The notes beneath the pieces were generated by a model. That model was not told where the DNA came from. It saw only the letters and a program-made list of their open reading frames with translations, and searched no databases. Shown here piece after piece: positions 48,747-57,538 of a stretch of DNA of 64,000 nt. Source of the stretch: an uncultured Oscillospiraceae bacterium (GTDB taxonomy: Bacteria > Bacillota > Clostridia > Oscillospirales > Ruminococcaceae); the NCBI GenBank assembly GCA_934464775.1, contig CAKSKG010000004.1:1-64000 (forward strand). Reading direction: 5' to 3'. Position 1 is the first letter of the stretch. The number at the start of each line of letters is the position of its first letter. A program made the position numbers and the translations under genes.

Positions 48747-49340
48747 TCATTTTACTTTCGGTGAGTTGTCAAATGCGGAACGTACCGCAGGGTCATATTC
48801 CGTTTTGCGGAATTCGGCGTATGTCGTGCCGTCGTAATCATATATCAGACAGGAAAAATCGGGATCATCATTGTTCACATATACATCGGCATAGACATAT
48901 TTTTCGTTGTATGTCTCATCGGTGTATATGGAAAGCCGCTGTTCCTCCAGGATATCGCCGTAGCTGAAACCGATAGTTTCCGCAAAAGCCTCCGCATCTC
49001 CGATATTTTTGTAAATTATCCTCAGCAGATCGTTGTCCGTGCCGCTGCTCATTCGTGCCATTGAAAGCTCTGCACCCTCGGGAAGAGGAGTGTTTGTTTC
49101 TTTCAGCAGTACATCTGCAACTTCGGGAGTGAACTCAAATGCTGTTTTTGAATATGGGGCAAAAAGCTCTTGGGATACAAAATGCCAGCCCACGTATATT
49201 ACTGCGAAAAGCGCAAGGGTTATCACCGTATACAGTGCATTTTTCGGGTCTTTGGCAGGTCTGGGAACGCCGTCATCGTTCAGCTCGGGACCGTTTTCGG
49301 CGGCTTCGGGCTTTTCGGTTATATTTTCATTTTCAGCCAT
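48747..49340 (-). CDS. Single-span membrane protein of unknown function
   Basis: 197 residues. An acidic, Asn/Glu-rich cytoplasmic N-terminus (about 1-33) precedes one membrane helix (LYTVITLALFAVIYVGWHFV) and an outer domain of about 130 residues rich in Tyr and Asp (VYADVYVNNDDPDFSCLIYDYDG). I do not recognise the outer domain. AAAGGA lies before the ATG at 49340. Repeat copy F begins 24 bp upstream of its start, so that repeat lies in or near its promoter. Confidence 0.75.
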   Translation of the reverse strand: MAENENITEKPEAAENGPELNDDGVPRPAKDPKNALYTVITLALFAVIYVGWHFVSQELFAPYSKTAFEFTPEVADVLLKETNTPLPEGAELSMARMSSGTDNDLLRIIYKNIGDAEAFAETIGFSYGDILEEQRLSIYTDETYNEKYVYADVYVNNDDPDFSCLIYDYDGTTYAEFRKTEYDPAVRSAFDNSPKVK

Positions 49341-49363
49341 GGTTTTGTTCCTTTCGGTAGATT

Positions 49364-49530
49364 TTAGAACCTGTCTTCATAAGAAATGTATGCGGATTTT
49401 CGAGCATAATTTTGTTGCAGACAAGGCAAAAATCCGCAGGCGTGCTGCCGCACGGCAAGGATTTTTAACGCAGTATGCAGCAAAATTTGCCGAAAAGACG
49501 TGTGCATATGCTTATGAAGACAGGTTCTTA
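49364..49530. repeat. Palindromic repeat, family 2, copy F (full length)
   Basis: 167 bp with ends TTAGAACCTGTCTTCATAAG and CTTATGAAGACAGGTTCTTA (19 of 20 bases complementary). The interior also holds complementary arms (AAAATCCGCAGG near one end, GGATTTTTAACG toward the other). It lies between divergent genes. Confidence 0.87.
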
Positions 49531-49669
49531 TAATTATTATATCACCGTCGGACAAAAAGGTCAATAATATTTGCGTGGATATATCGTGCAAATTTACAGT
49601 GGTATTTTTTCGTGACATATGTTATAATAAATAAGATTGAAAAAGAAAAGAGAGCAGGCGTATATTGAA

Positions 49670-50674
49670 ATGCAGATGAATTTAAAGGTCAACTGGGACG
49701 GCGGAGTATTTGCCGTGCCCGACTGTGCCGCAGACGGCTTGAAGCTTGCATCGGGCAAGGCTGTCAAGGTGCTTTTATACATAATGAGATATAAAAATGA
49801 TGATGATATAACCGAACGTCTCGGCATATCCGAGGAGGATCTGGAGGACGCATATTCCTACTGGGAGCAGGTAGGCGTGCTTTATAAGGACGGCTCCGCC
49901 CCTGCCGTGAATACTGTCAGGGAAGTATCGGCTCCCGCAGCGGAGAAGCCCAAGGTGATATCCGCAGTTCCGCCAAAGCCTGCAAAGGCTGTTTCTCCCG
50001 ATGAGATAGTCGCAAGGATAAACGAGTCCTCCGAGATAAAGCAGCTTTTTGATGTTATTCAGTCCTCGCTGGGAAGGACGCTTACCTTTGATGATGAGCG
50101 TACTCTGCTGTGGATATACGATCATCTGGGACTGCTTCCCGAGGTCATACTCATGCTTGTAAGCTACTGCGCAGGCATCGGCAAGGGAAATATGCATTAC
50201 ATCGAGCGCCTTGCGGTAACATGGGCTGACGAGGGGATAGACGACAGCAAAAAGGCAGATCAGAAAATACGCATTCTCCAGCGGAATCATACGCTTGGTG
50301 CAAAATGCATTTCAAGAATGAACCTGAACCGTCAGCTTACCGCAAAGGAAAGCGAGCTTGTGGGAAAATGGGCAGAGGGCGAAGCGGATATCGAGCTTAT
50401 CATGAACGCCTATGACCGCACGGTAAATGCAACGGGAAAGGTATCGTTCCCGTATATGAACAAGATAATTTCCGAATGGATAGCAAACGGCATAAAGACT
50501 CCTGCGGAGGCGGACGCTTATGCTGCGCAGAATGCACCGAAGAAGAAAGTCCAGCCGTCGGCAAGAGCGGAGACAAAGCAGAGAACTCCCTCCGCAGAGC
50601 CGTCCTTTGATCTTAATGCTATCATGGAACACGCTAAAAATACACCCCTTGTCAGCGATGGGAGGAGCTTATGA
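49670..50674 (+). CDS. DnaD-domain replication initiation protein
   Basis: 334 residues. An N-terminal winged-helix part (about 1-75, with ITERLGISEEDLEDAYSYWEQVG) and a Pro/Ala linker lead to a DnaD/DnaB C-terminal domain (LLPEVILMLVSYCAGIGKGN and AVTWADEGI, then YMNKIISEWIANGIKTPAEA). DnaD-type proteins remodel origin DNA in Firmicutes primosomes. The next gene encodes a DnaI/DnaC-like helicase loader and overlaps by 4 bp (ATGA), a typical dnaD or dnaB plus dnaI pair. The start is likely ATG 49670; TTG 49637 is the extreme alternative. A TATAAT at 49623-49628 may be its -10. Confidence 0.88.
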   Translation: MQMNLKVNWDGGVFAVPDCAADGLKLASGKAVKVLLYIMRYKNDDDITERLGISEEDLEDAYSYWEQVGVLYKDGSAPAVNTVREVSAPAAEKPKVISAVPPKPAKAVSPDEIVARINESSEIKQLFDVIQSSLGRTLTFDDERTLLWIYDHLGLLPEVILMLVSYCAGIGKGNMHYIERLAVTWADEGIDDSKKADQKIRILQRNHTLGAKCISRMNLNRQLTAKESELVGKWAEGEADIELIMNAYDRTVNATGKVSFPYMNKIISEWIANGIKTPAEADAYAAQNAPKKKVQPSARAETKQRTPSAEPSFDLNAIMEHAKNTPLVSDGRSL

Positions 50675-51660
50675 ATTACACCCCCGAAATATGTGCAAAG
50701 GCGCAGAGGATAATAGATGAACGCCATGCGGCGGCGGCTTCTCAGCTTGCATACCGTGAGGCGGAGATAGAGCGTTCCGCTCCGGAAATAGTGGAGATTC
50801 GCCGTCAGGCAGCGTCCGCAGTTACGCAGCTTTCAAAGCTGATAATCAGCAGGAACGGAAATTTCAGTGAGAATTTTGAGCGCATAAAGAAAAATAATCT
50901 TGAAGCGCAGGAATATATCCGTCAGATACTTGTATCAAAGGGCTATCCCGAGGATTATCTTGAAATAAAATATACCTGCTCAAACTGCCGTGATACAGGC
51001 TACGGCGATGACGGCAGACGGTGCAGCTGCTTTACGGAGCTTGCTTCAAGGCTTGCTTCCGAGGAGCTGAACAAGTCGGCAAATATGCCCGACTGCGATT
51101 TTGAGCATTTTGATCTCAGCTATTATTCCCGTGATCTTGACGGGAACGGCGTTGTTCCTTATGATAAAATGAGCGAGGTGTATAGGTTCTGCCGCATCTA
51201 TGCGCAGCAGTTCTCAAAAAGCTCCCAGAGCCTGCTTATGCTTGGAAAAACGGGCATCGGAAAGACTCATCTTTCAATATCTATCGCAAAAGAAGTCATA
51301 AAAAACGGCTTTACCTGCGTTTACGGCTCGGTGATGAATTTCCTCGGAGAGATAGAAAAGGAGCATTTCGGAAGAGGCGAGCAGGGAAGAGATACAATGT
51401 CATCGCTTATCGAAACCGATCTGCTGGTGCTGGACGATCTCGGTTCGGAGAATTATACATCGTTCTATGAATCCGTGCTTTACAATATCATCAACACAAG
51501 GATAAATCTTAACAAGCCCACGATAATCAGCACGAATCTGACAACGGACGAGCTTAGCGGAAAATACAACGAGAGAATACTTTCACGAATTTTCGGCGTA
51601 TATATCCTGCTCAGATTTTACGGCAGAGATATCCGTCAGCAGAGACGTCTCAGGGGCTGA
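50671..51660 (+). CDS. DnaI/DnaC-like replicative helicase loader (AAA+ ATPase)
   Basis: 329 residues. The N-terminal half is helical with a zinc-ribbon-like CSNCRDTGYGDDGRRCSC (about 109-126), as in DnaI. The AAA+ domain has Walker A LLMLGKTGIGKTHLSISIA, Walker B DLLVLDDLGSENYT and sensor 1 IISTNLTTDEL. It would load the replicative helicase together with the DnaD-domain protein whose gene it overlaps. IstB transposition helpers share the fold, but the DnaD neighbour and the lack of an insertion sequence argue for replication. Confidence 0.9.
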   Translation: MNYTPEICAKAQRIIDERHAAAASQLAYREAEIERSAPEIVEIRRQAASAVTQLSKLIISRNGNFSENFERIKKNNLEAQEYIRQILVSKGYPEDYLEIKYTCSNCRDTGYGDDGRRCSCFTELASRLASEELNKSANMPDCDFEHFDLSYYSRDLDGNGVVPYDKMSEVYRFCRIYAQQFSKSSQSLLMLGKTGIGKTHLSISIAKEVIKNGFTCVYGSVMNFLGEIEKEHFGRGEQGRDTMSSLIETDLLVLDDLGSENYTSFYESVLYNIINTRINLNKPTIISTNLTTDELSGKYNERILSRIFGVYILLRFYGRDIRQQRRLRG

Positions 51661-51740
51661 CGGTATTTTTAGATATTCCCCAAGTAATGACCTATTGTCA
51701 AATATACATGACCCGAAGGGAAAAACAGCCGTTTATTCTA

Positions 51741-51769
51741 TTTACAAACGCAGTATATTGTGATATAAT
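51741..51769 (+). promoter_or_regulatory. Promoter of the FNT gene
   Basis: TTTACA (51741-51746), 17 bp spacer, TATAAT (51764-51769) with TGA before. Confidence 0.68.
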
Positions 51770-51805
51770 TATCAAAGTTGTATAAGAAATGGGGAATATC
51801 GGATT

Positions 51806-52450
51806 ATGAAAAGAATGGCAGATGTTTTTCTGCGTGCGCTGCTGACCGGCTTTGCTATCGGAATAGGCGGAGTTGTTTACTTGTCCTGCGACAATAAGTA
51901 CCTTGGAGCTTTCCTTTTCGGAACGGGACTTTTTGTGATACTTTCATTCGGATTCAATCTTTTTACCGGCAAGGTCGGATATGCAGTGGAGAACAAGCCC
52001 TCGTATCTTCTCGATCTGCTGGTGATATGGCTCGGAAATCTCTGCGGAACGCTCATTATGGGCGGCATGATACGCTGCACGAGAATATCGGGCATAGGCG
52101 AAAAGGCGGCGGAGATATGTCAGGTGAAATTCAATGATAATCTGCTCAGCATATTTATCCTTGCATTTTTCTGCGGAGTGCTGATGTTCATTGCAGCCGA
52201 CGGCTATAAGAAGATATCCAATCCTATCGGACAGGCACTGGCGATATTCCTGCCCGTTGTCGTGTTTATTCTCAGCGGATATGAGCACTGCATCGCAAAT
52301 ATGTTCTATTACACGCTGGCAGGCGCTTGGTCTGTAAAGGCTGTGGGCTGGCTGCTTATGATGACACTCGGAAATGCGGTTGGCGGAATGTTCATTCCTC
52401 TGGTGCGCAAGGGCTTTGCAAAAACGGAAGCAAAGGCTGAAAACAAGTAA
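51806..52450 (+). CDS. Formate/nitrite transporter (FNT) family channel
   Basis: Membrane protein of 214 residues with about six hydrophobic segments, somewhat short for FNT proteins (usually 250-280). Family marks are LFTGKVGYAVENK after the second helix and the conserved central His with Asn in SGYEHCIANMFYYTLAG. Formate export is the likely role in a fermenting anaerobe, with nitrite or hydrosulfide as alternatives. No pyruvate formate-lyase gene is adjacent. It is monocistronic. Confidence 0.85.
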   Translation: MKRMADVFLRALLTGFAIGIGGVVYLSCDNKYLGAFLFGTGLFVILSFGFNLFTGKVGYAVENKPSYLLDLLVIWLGNLCGTLIMGGMIRCTRISGIGEKAAEICQVKFNDNLLSIFILAFFCGVLMFIAADGYKKISNPIGQALAIFLPVVVFILSGYEHCIANMFYYTLAGAWSVKAVGWLLMMTLGNAVGGMFIPLVRKGFAKTEAKAENK

Positions 52451-52458
52451 TAAAAAAT

Positions 52459-52494
52459 GCTCAAAGTCACATGAAAATGGCTTTGAGCTTTTTT
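52459..52494. terminator. Bidirectional terminator, FNT and AEC genes
   Basis: GCTCAAAG (52459-52466) pairs with CTTTGAGC (52481-52488), then T6, with an A-run on the other side. Confidence 0.82.
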
Positions 52495-53446
52495 ATATGA
52501 TGCTTTTTACAAGCTGCGTAAGCGTTATTATCGTGGGCAGGGTGATGCATGAAAGCACGGTAGTTGCCGCAAAAACGTGCGATGCATATTCGGAGTTCTT
52601 CCCGAAATTCACGGCATAGATAACTCCCGTTGCGGCAGCGGGACACGCAGCTGCGGTCACTATTGTCATAAGCACGGTATCATCTGCGCCGAAGCCCTTG
52701 AAAAGCAGGCATACAGCCGTAAAAATTATCGGAATTATCAGCAGCCTGACGGCGGATATGTAATATATCCGTTTGTTTTTTATTATATCGGTGAATTTTC
52801 CCGAGCCTGCTATGGTTATTCCCGCCACAAGCATTGCAAGGGGAGTGTTCATGCTGCCGATGTAATCTGCGGCTGCGGCTATTACCGACGGAATGCGGAT
52901 ATTGAAAATAAAGCAGAGAAACGCAGGCGGCATGACGATTATCGACGGTGAAAGCAGTACATTCTTCACTGTCTGCATCAGCGGCAGCTTTTGATCGGTG
53001 CTGCGGAAAATGATTATTCCGTGAGTCCACACAAGAATGTTGAAGCAGGTGAGACAGCCTGTCAGATAAAATACGCCCTCGGAACCGAAAAGTCCGTATA
53101 TCAGCGGCATTCCCATAAATCCGCAGTTGGAATATACCGCACTGAATTTTTCAACGGCACGGAGATTTTCGTCCGAATTGTGAAAAAGCAGCTCGGAAAT
53201 GCCGATAGCGATGATATAGAACACTGCGGAAAGCAGCACCGCCATAAGCAGTCCGTGGAGCTTTTCGGGTTCGGGGTCTATCTGATAGGACATGAAGATA
53301 AGCACGGGATTCACCACGTCCAGCAGGAGCTTTGAAAGCTCCTTGCTTGTTTCACGTGAAATAAATGTCCTGCCGCAGAGATATCCTGCCGCAATAAGCA
53401 GGAACATTATGCATATCTGTTTAACGCAAATTAAAGCAAGCTCCAT
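52493..53446 (-). CDS. AEC (auxin efflux carrier) family transporter
   Basis: Ten-helix membrane transporter of 317 residues. It begins with IMFLLIAAGYLCGR and SKLLLDVVNPVLIFMSY, has the conserved NCGFMGMPLIYGLFG in the middle and ends TAAACPAATGVIYAVNFGKNSEYAS. Bacterial members move malate, malonate or similar carboxylates; substrate unknown. It lies 6 bp after yqeY on the minus strand and is probably its second cistron. Confidence 0.88.
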   Translation of the reverse strand: MELALICVKQICIMFLLIAAGYLCGRTFISRETSKELSKLLLDVVNPVLIFMSYQIDPEPEKLHGLLMAVLLSAVFYIIAIGISELLFHNSDENLRAVEKFSAVYSNCGFMGMPLIYGLFGSEGVFYLTGCLTCFNILVWTHGIIIFRSTDQKLPLMQTVKNVLLSPSIIVMPPAFLCFIFNIRIPSVIAAAADYIGSMNTPLAMLVAGITIAGSGKFTDIIKNKRIYYISAVRLLIIPIIFTAVCLLFKGFGADDTVLMTIVTAAACPAAATGVIYAVNFGKNSEYASHVFAATTVLSCITLPTIITLTQLVKSII

Positions 53447-53452
53447 AGGCGC

Positions 53453-53890
53453 TTACTTGCAGAGATCGTTCACAACGGCGCTGATAAGCTTGCCGTCTGC
53501 CTTGCCCGAAAGCTTGGGCATAACGGTTTTCATTATCATTCCCTTGTTCTTTGCGGCGATAAGCTCGGCAGCCTCTGCCTTTAAGAAAGCTTCGATCTCC
53601 TCGCGGCTCATCTGCTTGGGAGCATATTCGGAGATGACATTATAATTGAATTCATATTCGGCTTTAAGATCCTCGCGGCTGTCAGGGCAGGTATCAAGCT
53701 GCTCCTTTGCGGATTTCAGCTCCTTTAAGATCACCTTGTCCACCATTTCATTGGGGATATTTTCACGGACGCCTTCGTCGATAGCGACCTTCTTTACGGC
53801 TGCGATAAGATTTGATATTGCTTCCTTGCGCTGCTTGTCCTTTGCCTTCATTGCAGCGACCATATCGGACTGGAGCTTTTTGAATTCCAT
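53453..53890 (-). CDS. yqeY: GatB/YqeY domain protein
   Basis: 145 residues, the stand-alone tRNA-amidotransferase-like YqeY. Landmarks are LQSDMVAAMKAKDKQRKEAISNLIAAVK, EYAPKQMSREEIEAFLKAE and KNKGMIMKTVMPKLSGKADGKLISAVV. The domain is thought to bind tRNA, but its role alone is unknown. GGAAG lies before the ATG at 53890. A palindrome, TTATAATCATTATAA (53941-53955), flanked by two ACCTGTT direct repeats, lies 50 bp upstream over the probable promoter. Confidence 0.9.
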   Translation of the reverse strand: MEFKKLQSDMVAAMKAKDKQRKEAISNLIAAVKKVAIDEGVRENIPNEMVDKVILKELKSAKEQLDTCPDSREDLKAEYEFNYNVISEYAPKQMSREEIEAFLKAEAAELIAAKNKGMIMKTVMPKLSGKADGKLISAVVNDLCK

Positions 53891-53935
53891 TTTTATAACT
53901 TCCTTTCAGATTTTCTGTCTGTATTGGTAAAACAG

Positions 53936-53962
53936 ACCTGTTATAATCATTATAAACCTGTT
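53936..53962 (-). promoter_or_regulatory. Palindrome with direct repeats upstream of yqeY
   Basis: TTATAATCATTATAA (53941-53955) is flanked by ACCTGTT on both sides. It contains a TATAAT on the minus strand that may be the -10, so it could be an operator. Confidence 0.35.
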
Positions 53963-54053
53963 CCGAATCAAAAACAAGGGAATAATGCACATTTTTTTGC
54001 TTTGAAACGGTCGGTTTTTCTATATTGTTTCACGATGAAATTCCAAAAAACTA

Positions 54054-54082
54054 TGGCATTCCGCAAAATAATGTGGTATAAT
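54054..54082 (+). promoter_or_regulatory. Promoter of the sirtuin-nadC operon
   Basis: A weak -35 (TGGCAT, 54054-54059), 17 bp spacer, TATAAT (54077-54082) in AATGTGGTATAAT. The leader of about 90 nt has a small hairpin, CGGC-GAAAA-GCCG. Confidence 0.62.
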
Positions 54083-54178
54083 ATATGTTGATTATTTATG
54101 TATCGGCGAAAAGCCGTAAGTCATAGCTAATCTGCTGTCTGAAAATCAGCTATTGTAATGTGAAGGATGGTCTGAATT

Positions 54179-54943
54179 ATGAATAATAACGGTTCAAAGG
54201 AGTCTGAAAGCAGGATCGGGCTGCTGGGCGAGTGGATAAAGTCCACTGACAATATCGTTTTTTTCGGCGGAGCAGGCGTTTCCACCGAAAGCGGAATACC
54301 CGATTTCCGCAGTGTTGACGGATTGTATAATCAGAAGTATGACTTTCCGCCTGAGACTATACTCAGCCATTCCTTTTTCTGCAATCACATAAGCGAATTT
54401 TACCGCTTTTACAAGGATAAAATGCTTCATCTTGACAAGAAGCCCAATAAGGCTCATTATGCCCTTGCAAGAATGGAGAAGTCGGGAAAGCTCAAAGCAG
54501 TTGCGACCCAGAATATCGACGGACTTCATCAGGCTGCGGGCAGCGTGAATGTTTTCGAGCTTCACGGTTCGGTCCACCGCAACTACTGCATAAGCTGCCG
54601 CAAGCTTTTCAATGCGGAATATATCAGAGATTTTGACGGCATTCCCGCCTGCGATGAATGCGGACATCTTATCAAGCCCGATGTTGTGCTTTACGAGGAG
54701 GGACTGAACAGCGCCGTTCTCAACGGTGCGATCAAGGCGGTTTCCGAAGCGGATATGCTTATTGTCGGAGGAACATCTCTGTCGGTATATCCTGCCAGCG
54801 GACTTATCAATTACTTTCACGGAAGCAAGCTTGTGCTTATAAACAAAACGCCTACCGATTATGATTCAAGAGCCGACCTGCTCATTCAGGACAGCATCGG
54901 CTATGCACTTGATAAAGCCTGCGGGATCGCAGGCATAGAATGA
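54179..54943 (+). CDS. Sir2-family NAD-dependent protein deacylase
   Basis: Sirtuin of 254 residues that removes acyl groups from lysines using NAD+. Seen: NAD pocket FFGGAGVSTESGIPDFRS, TQNIDGLHQAAG with the catalytic His nearby in FELHGSVHR, zinc ligands in YCISC and ACDEC, and GTSLSVYPASGLI. This is the class near U or CobB-like bacterial forms. The gene is followed by nadC at 24 bp, so an NAD-consuming enzyme is paired with NAD synthesis. Confidence 0.93.
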   Translation: MNNNGSKESESRIGLLGEWIKSTDNIVFFGGAGVSTESGIPDFRSVDGLYNQKYDFPPETILSHSFFCNHISEFYRFYKDKMLHLDKKPNKAHYALARMEKSGKLKAVATQNIDGLHQAAGSVNVFELHGSVHRNYCISCRKLFNAEYIRDFDGIPACDECGHLIKPDVVLYEEGLNSAVLNGAIKAVSEADMLIVGGTSLSVYPASGLINYFHGSKLVLINKTPTDYDSRADLLIQDSIGYALDKACGIAGIE

Positions 54944-54967
54944 TCTGACCGAAAGGAATGTACAGAT

Positions 54968-55807
54968 ATGATGCTTAATAAATTTTATGTTGACGATCTT
55001 ATCAAAAGAGCAATAACCGAGGATATCAATTACATAGATCTTGCTACGGACTATCTTACAAGCGATGGTTCCGTTTCCAAGGCTGAATTTATGGCAAAGG
55101 CTGACGGAACTCTCTGCGGCATTGATGTTGCAATGCGTGTTTTTGAGCTGCTTGACGATGATATCAATACCGAGATATTCATTCACGACGGCGAAAAGGT
55201 AAAGTACGGCGATATAATCGGACGTGTCAGCGGCAGCACTGCGACTATCCTCAAGGGTGAGCGCACGGCGCTGAATCTGCTCCAGCATATGTCGGGAGTT
55301 GCCACCGCAACAGCAGAATATGTAAAGCAGTGCGAGGGCACAAAGGCTTCTATCGCAGAAACGAGAAAGACTCTTCCCGGACTCCGTGCCATCGAAAAGT
55401 ATGCGGTCATGATCGGCGGCGGAAAAAATCACAGATTCAATCTTTCCGATGCTGCAATGATAAAGGATAATCACGCCGATGCTTACGGCGGAATTACAAA
55501 TGCTGTAAACGTTCTCCGCAGCAGAATGGGTCACATGAACAAGATCGAAGTCGAGGTAAGAAACCGGGAAGAGCTTAAAGAAGCTATCGCAGTTGGTGCA
55601 GATGTTATCATGCTTGACAATATGACCACTGCGGAAATGGCTGAATGCGTAAAGCTCACAGACGGCCGTGCAAAGCTTGAAGCTTCGGGCGGAATCACTC
55701 TTGAATCCGTTCATGAGATCGCACAGACAGGCGTTGATATCATTTCCGTCGGAGCTATCACACACTCCGTCAAGGCGTTCGATATCTCGCTGAAGATAAG
55801 AAAATGA
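54968..55807 (+). CDS. nadC: Nicotinate-nucleotide pyrophosphorylase (quinolinate phosphoribosyltransferase)
   Basis: Joins quinolinate with PRPP to make nicotinate mononucleotide in NAD synthesis. The 279 residues show ERTALNLLQHMSGVAT, ETRKTLPGLRAIEKYAV, GGGKNHRFNLSDAAMIKDNH and EASGGITLESVHEIA, all NadC signatures. GAAAGGAATG lies before the ATG. nadA and nadB are not adjacent, so the upstream steps are encoded elsewhere or quinolinate comes from another source. Confidence 0.95.
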   Translation: MMLNKFYVDDLIKRAITEDINYIDLATDYLTSDGSVSKAEFMAKADGTLCGIDVAMRVFELLDDDINTEIFIHDGEKVKYGDIIGRVSGSTATILKGERTALNLLQHMSGVATATAEYVKQCEGTKASIAETRKTLPGLRAIEKYAVMIGGGKNHRFNLSDAAMIKDNHADAYGGITNAVNVLRSRMGHMNKIEVEVRNREELKEAIAVGADVIMLDNMTTAEMAECVKLTDGRAKLEASGGITLESVHEIAQTGVDIISVGAITHSVKAFDISLKIRK

Positions 55808-55842
55808 TCTTATAATTTATAAATAAAAGGGAAGTTTTTGGA

Positions 55843-56448
55843 TTGAAAAGTTTGACCTTTGTTTATGCCGTTCACGGCAATATTTATATTAATCTTACAA
55901 ATAAATGTCCCTGCGCCTGCACATTCTGCATCAGACAGAACGGTGACGGCGCTTACGGCTCCGACAGCCTCTGGCTGGAAAGAGAGCCGACCTGCGAAGA
56001 GGTGCTTTCAGATCTTGCAAAATATGATATGAGCAAGTACGGCGATATCGTTTTCTGCGGCTACGGCGAGCCTATGGAGCGTGCCGAGGACGTTGCTTTT
56101 ATCGGAAAAGAGATAAAGCGCCTTTACGGCAAAACTGTCCGACTGAATACAAACGGTCTGGGAGACAGGATAAACGGCAAGCCAACCGCTCCCATGCTTA
56201 AAGGTGCGGTGGATATTGTTTCGATATCGCTGAATGCGCCTACCCGTGAGGAATACAATAAGGTGACACGCCCCAAATGGGACGATGCCTTTGATTCCAT
56301 GCTTAAATTCGCCTCCGAGGTCAAGAATTATGTTCCCAAGGTGATGTTTACCGTTGTCGACGTTATCCCCGAGGACGAAATAAAGCGCAGCCAGGAGCTG
56401 GCGGACAGACTGGGTATTGCATTGAGAGTAAGACCCTACGATTCATGA
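55843..56448 (+). CDS. TatD-linked radical SAM protein
   Basis: 201 residues. The radical SAM cluster motif CX3CX2C is in TNKCPCACTFCIRQNGDG near residue 21, with the SAM-binding GYGEPMER and TNGLGDRING following. It matches a short radical SAM group often found beside tatD nucleases, although no tatD is adjacent here. It starts with TTG at 55843 behind AAAAGGGAAG; no later ATG leaves the cluster motif intact. Substrate unknown. It follows nadC by 35 bp and may belong to the same operon. Confidence 0.85.
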   Translation: MKSLTFVYAVHGNIYINLTNKCPCACTFCIRQNGDGAYGSDSLWLEREPTCEEVLSDLAKYDMSKYGDIVFCGYGEPMERAEDVAFIGKEIKRLYGKTVRLNTNGLGDRINGKPTAPMLKGAVDIVSISLNAPTREEYNKVTRPKWDDAFDSMLKFASEVKNYVPKVMFTVVDVIPEDEIKRSQELADRLGIALRVRPYDS

Positions 56449-56495
56449 TCTTAATAATATTATGACTACATTTTCTGAAAGGATATGAAAAATAA

Positions 56496-57506
56496 ATGGA
56501 ACTTTTTGCCCGCAAAACAGACTTTAAAGGAATAGACGCAGTTGAGCTGTCGGCAGGCGGATATTATGCGCTCATCGCTCCCACGCTCGGCTCAAATGTT
56601 ATCCGTTTCCGTGATAACACCCGTGATATCGAGGTTTTCAGATACAGCGAGGATATGACTATCGCTGAATTTCTCAATGCTCCCGAGATCTGGGGACTTC
56701 CCACATTATATCTTCCCAACCGTTTTGACGGCGGAAAGCTCCGCACATCGGACTGCGAATATCAGCTGCCAGTAAACGAGACACGCTTCAAGAATCATCT
56801 TCACGGCTTTATCCAGAAGAGAGCACACAAGATAAAGGCGCTTCATGCGTCCGAGGGAAAGGCTGTTCTTACTACATATTATAACTATGACGACAGTGAC
56901 TTTTTCTATAACTGCTTCCCCGTAAAGTTTACGGTCGAGATAACATTTGTTCTTTCGGAAGAGGGACTTTCCCATACCGTAAAGCTTACAAACAAGTCCT
57001 CCGTGATGATGCCTGTTTCGCTGGCAACACACACAACATATAATGCACCCTTTGTCAAGGGCGGAAAGCAGGAGGATATCCGACTTGTTGTTCCTGCCGA
57101 GTCAAAGCTCCAGTTCAACAAGAAGAGATGGCTCCCCAACGGAAGAAATCTCAAGCTTACGGATTATGACACCGAGTATGTCAACGGCGGAAAGTGTCCC
57201 GTTCTCACCGATATCTGCAATGATATGTATGTATCGGGAGTTACCGAGCTTAACGGCAAGCCTTTCCACGGAACTGTTATGACAGATACAGCCAGCGGCA
57301 AATCCATATGCAACGAAACAGATGAGGATTACAAGTTCTGGATCGTATGGAATGACGAAGGCTTCAAGGATTATTTCTGCGCAGAGCCTATGACGGCACA
57401 GGTAAATGCGCCCAACCTCGATATGCCTGCCGAAAAGACAGGATACAGAGAGTTAAAGCCCAAGGAAAGCTATTCTGTTTCACAGAGATTTTTCTGCATT
57501 GGGTAA
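56496..57506 (+). CDS. Aldose 1-epimerase-like protein (galactose mutarotase fold)
   Basis: 336 residues of the beta-sandwich mutarotase fold. It has LIAPTLGSNVIRFRD, then PEIWGLPTLYLPNRFDGGK, the first catalytic His in NHLHGFIQK and a second in SLATHTTYNAPF. The middle and C-terminus differ from classical GalM, so the exact sugar is uncertain. GAAAGGAT precedes the ATG. It lies 47 bp after the radical SAM gene; galE is 10 kb away. Confidence 0.85.
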   Translation: MELFARKTDFKGIDAVELSAGGYYALIAPTLGSNVIRFRDNTRDIEVFRYSEDMTIAEFLNAPEIWGLPTLYLPNRFDGGKLRTSDCEYQLPVNETRFKNHLHGFIQKRAHKIKALHASEGKAVLTTYYNYDDSDFFYNCFPVKFTVEITFVLSEEGLSHTVKLTNKSSVMMPVSLATHTTYNAPFVKGGKQEDIRLVVPAESKLQFNKKRWLPNGRNLKLTDYDTEYVNGGKCPVLTDICNDMYVSGVTELNGKPFHGTVMTDTASGKSICNETDEDYKFWIVWNDEGFKDYFCAEPMTAQVNAPNLDMPAEKTGYRELKPKESYSVSQRFFCIG

Positions 57507-57538
57507 CAGCACACTAATTTGAAAGGATGTTCGTTTGA

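Noticed and set aside
50671..51660. IstB helper of an insertion sequence
   Set aside because: No transposase or inverted repeats flank it, and it overlaps a DnaD-domain gene, so a helicase loader is the better reading.
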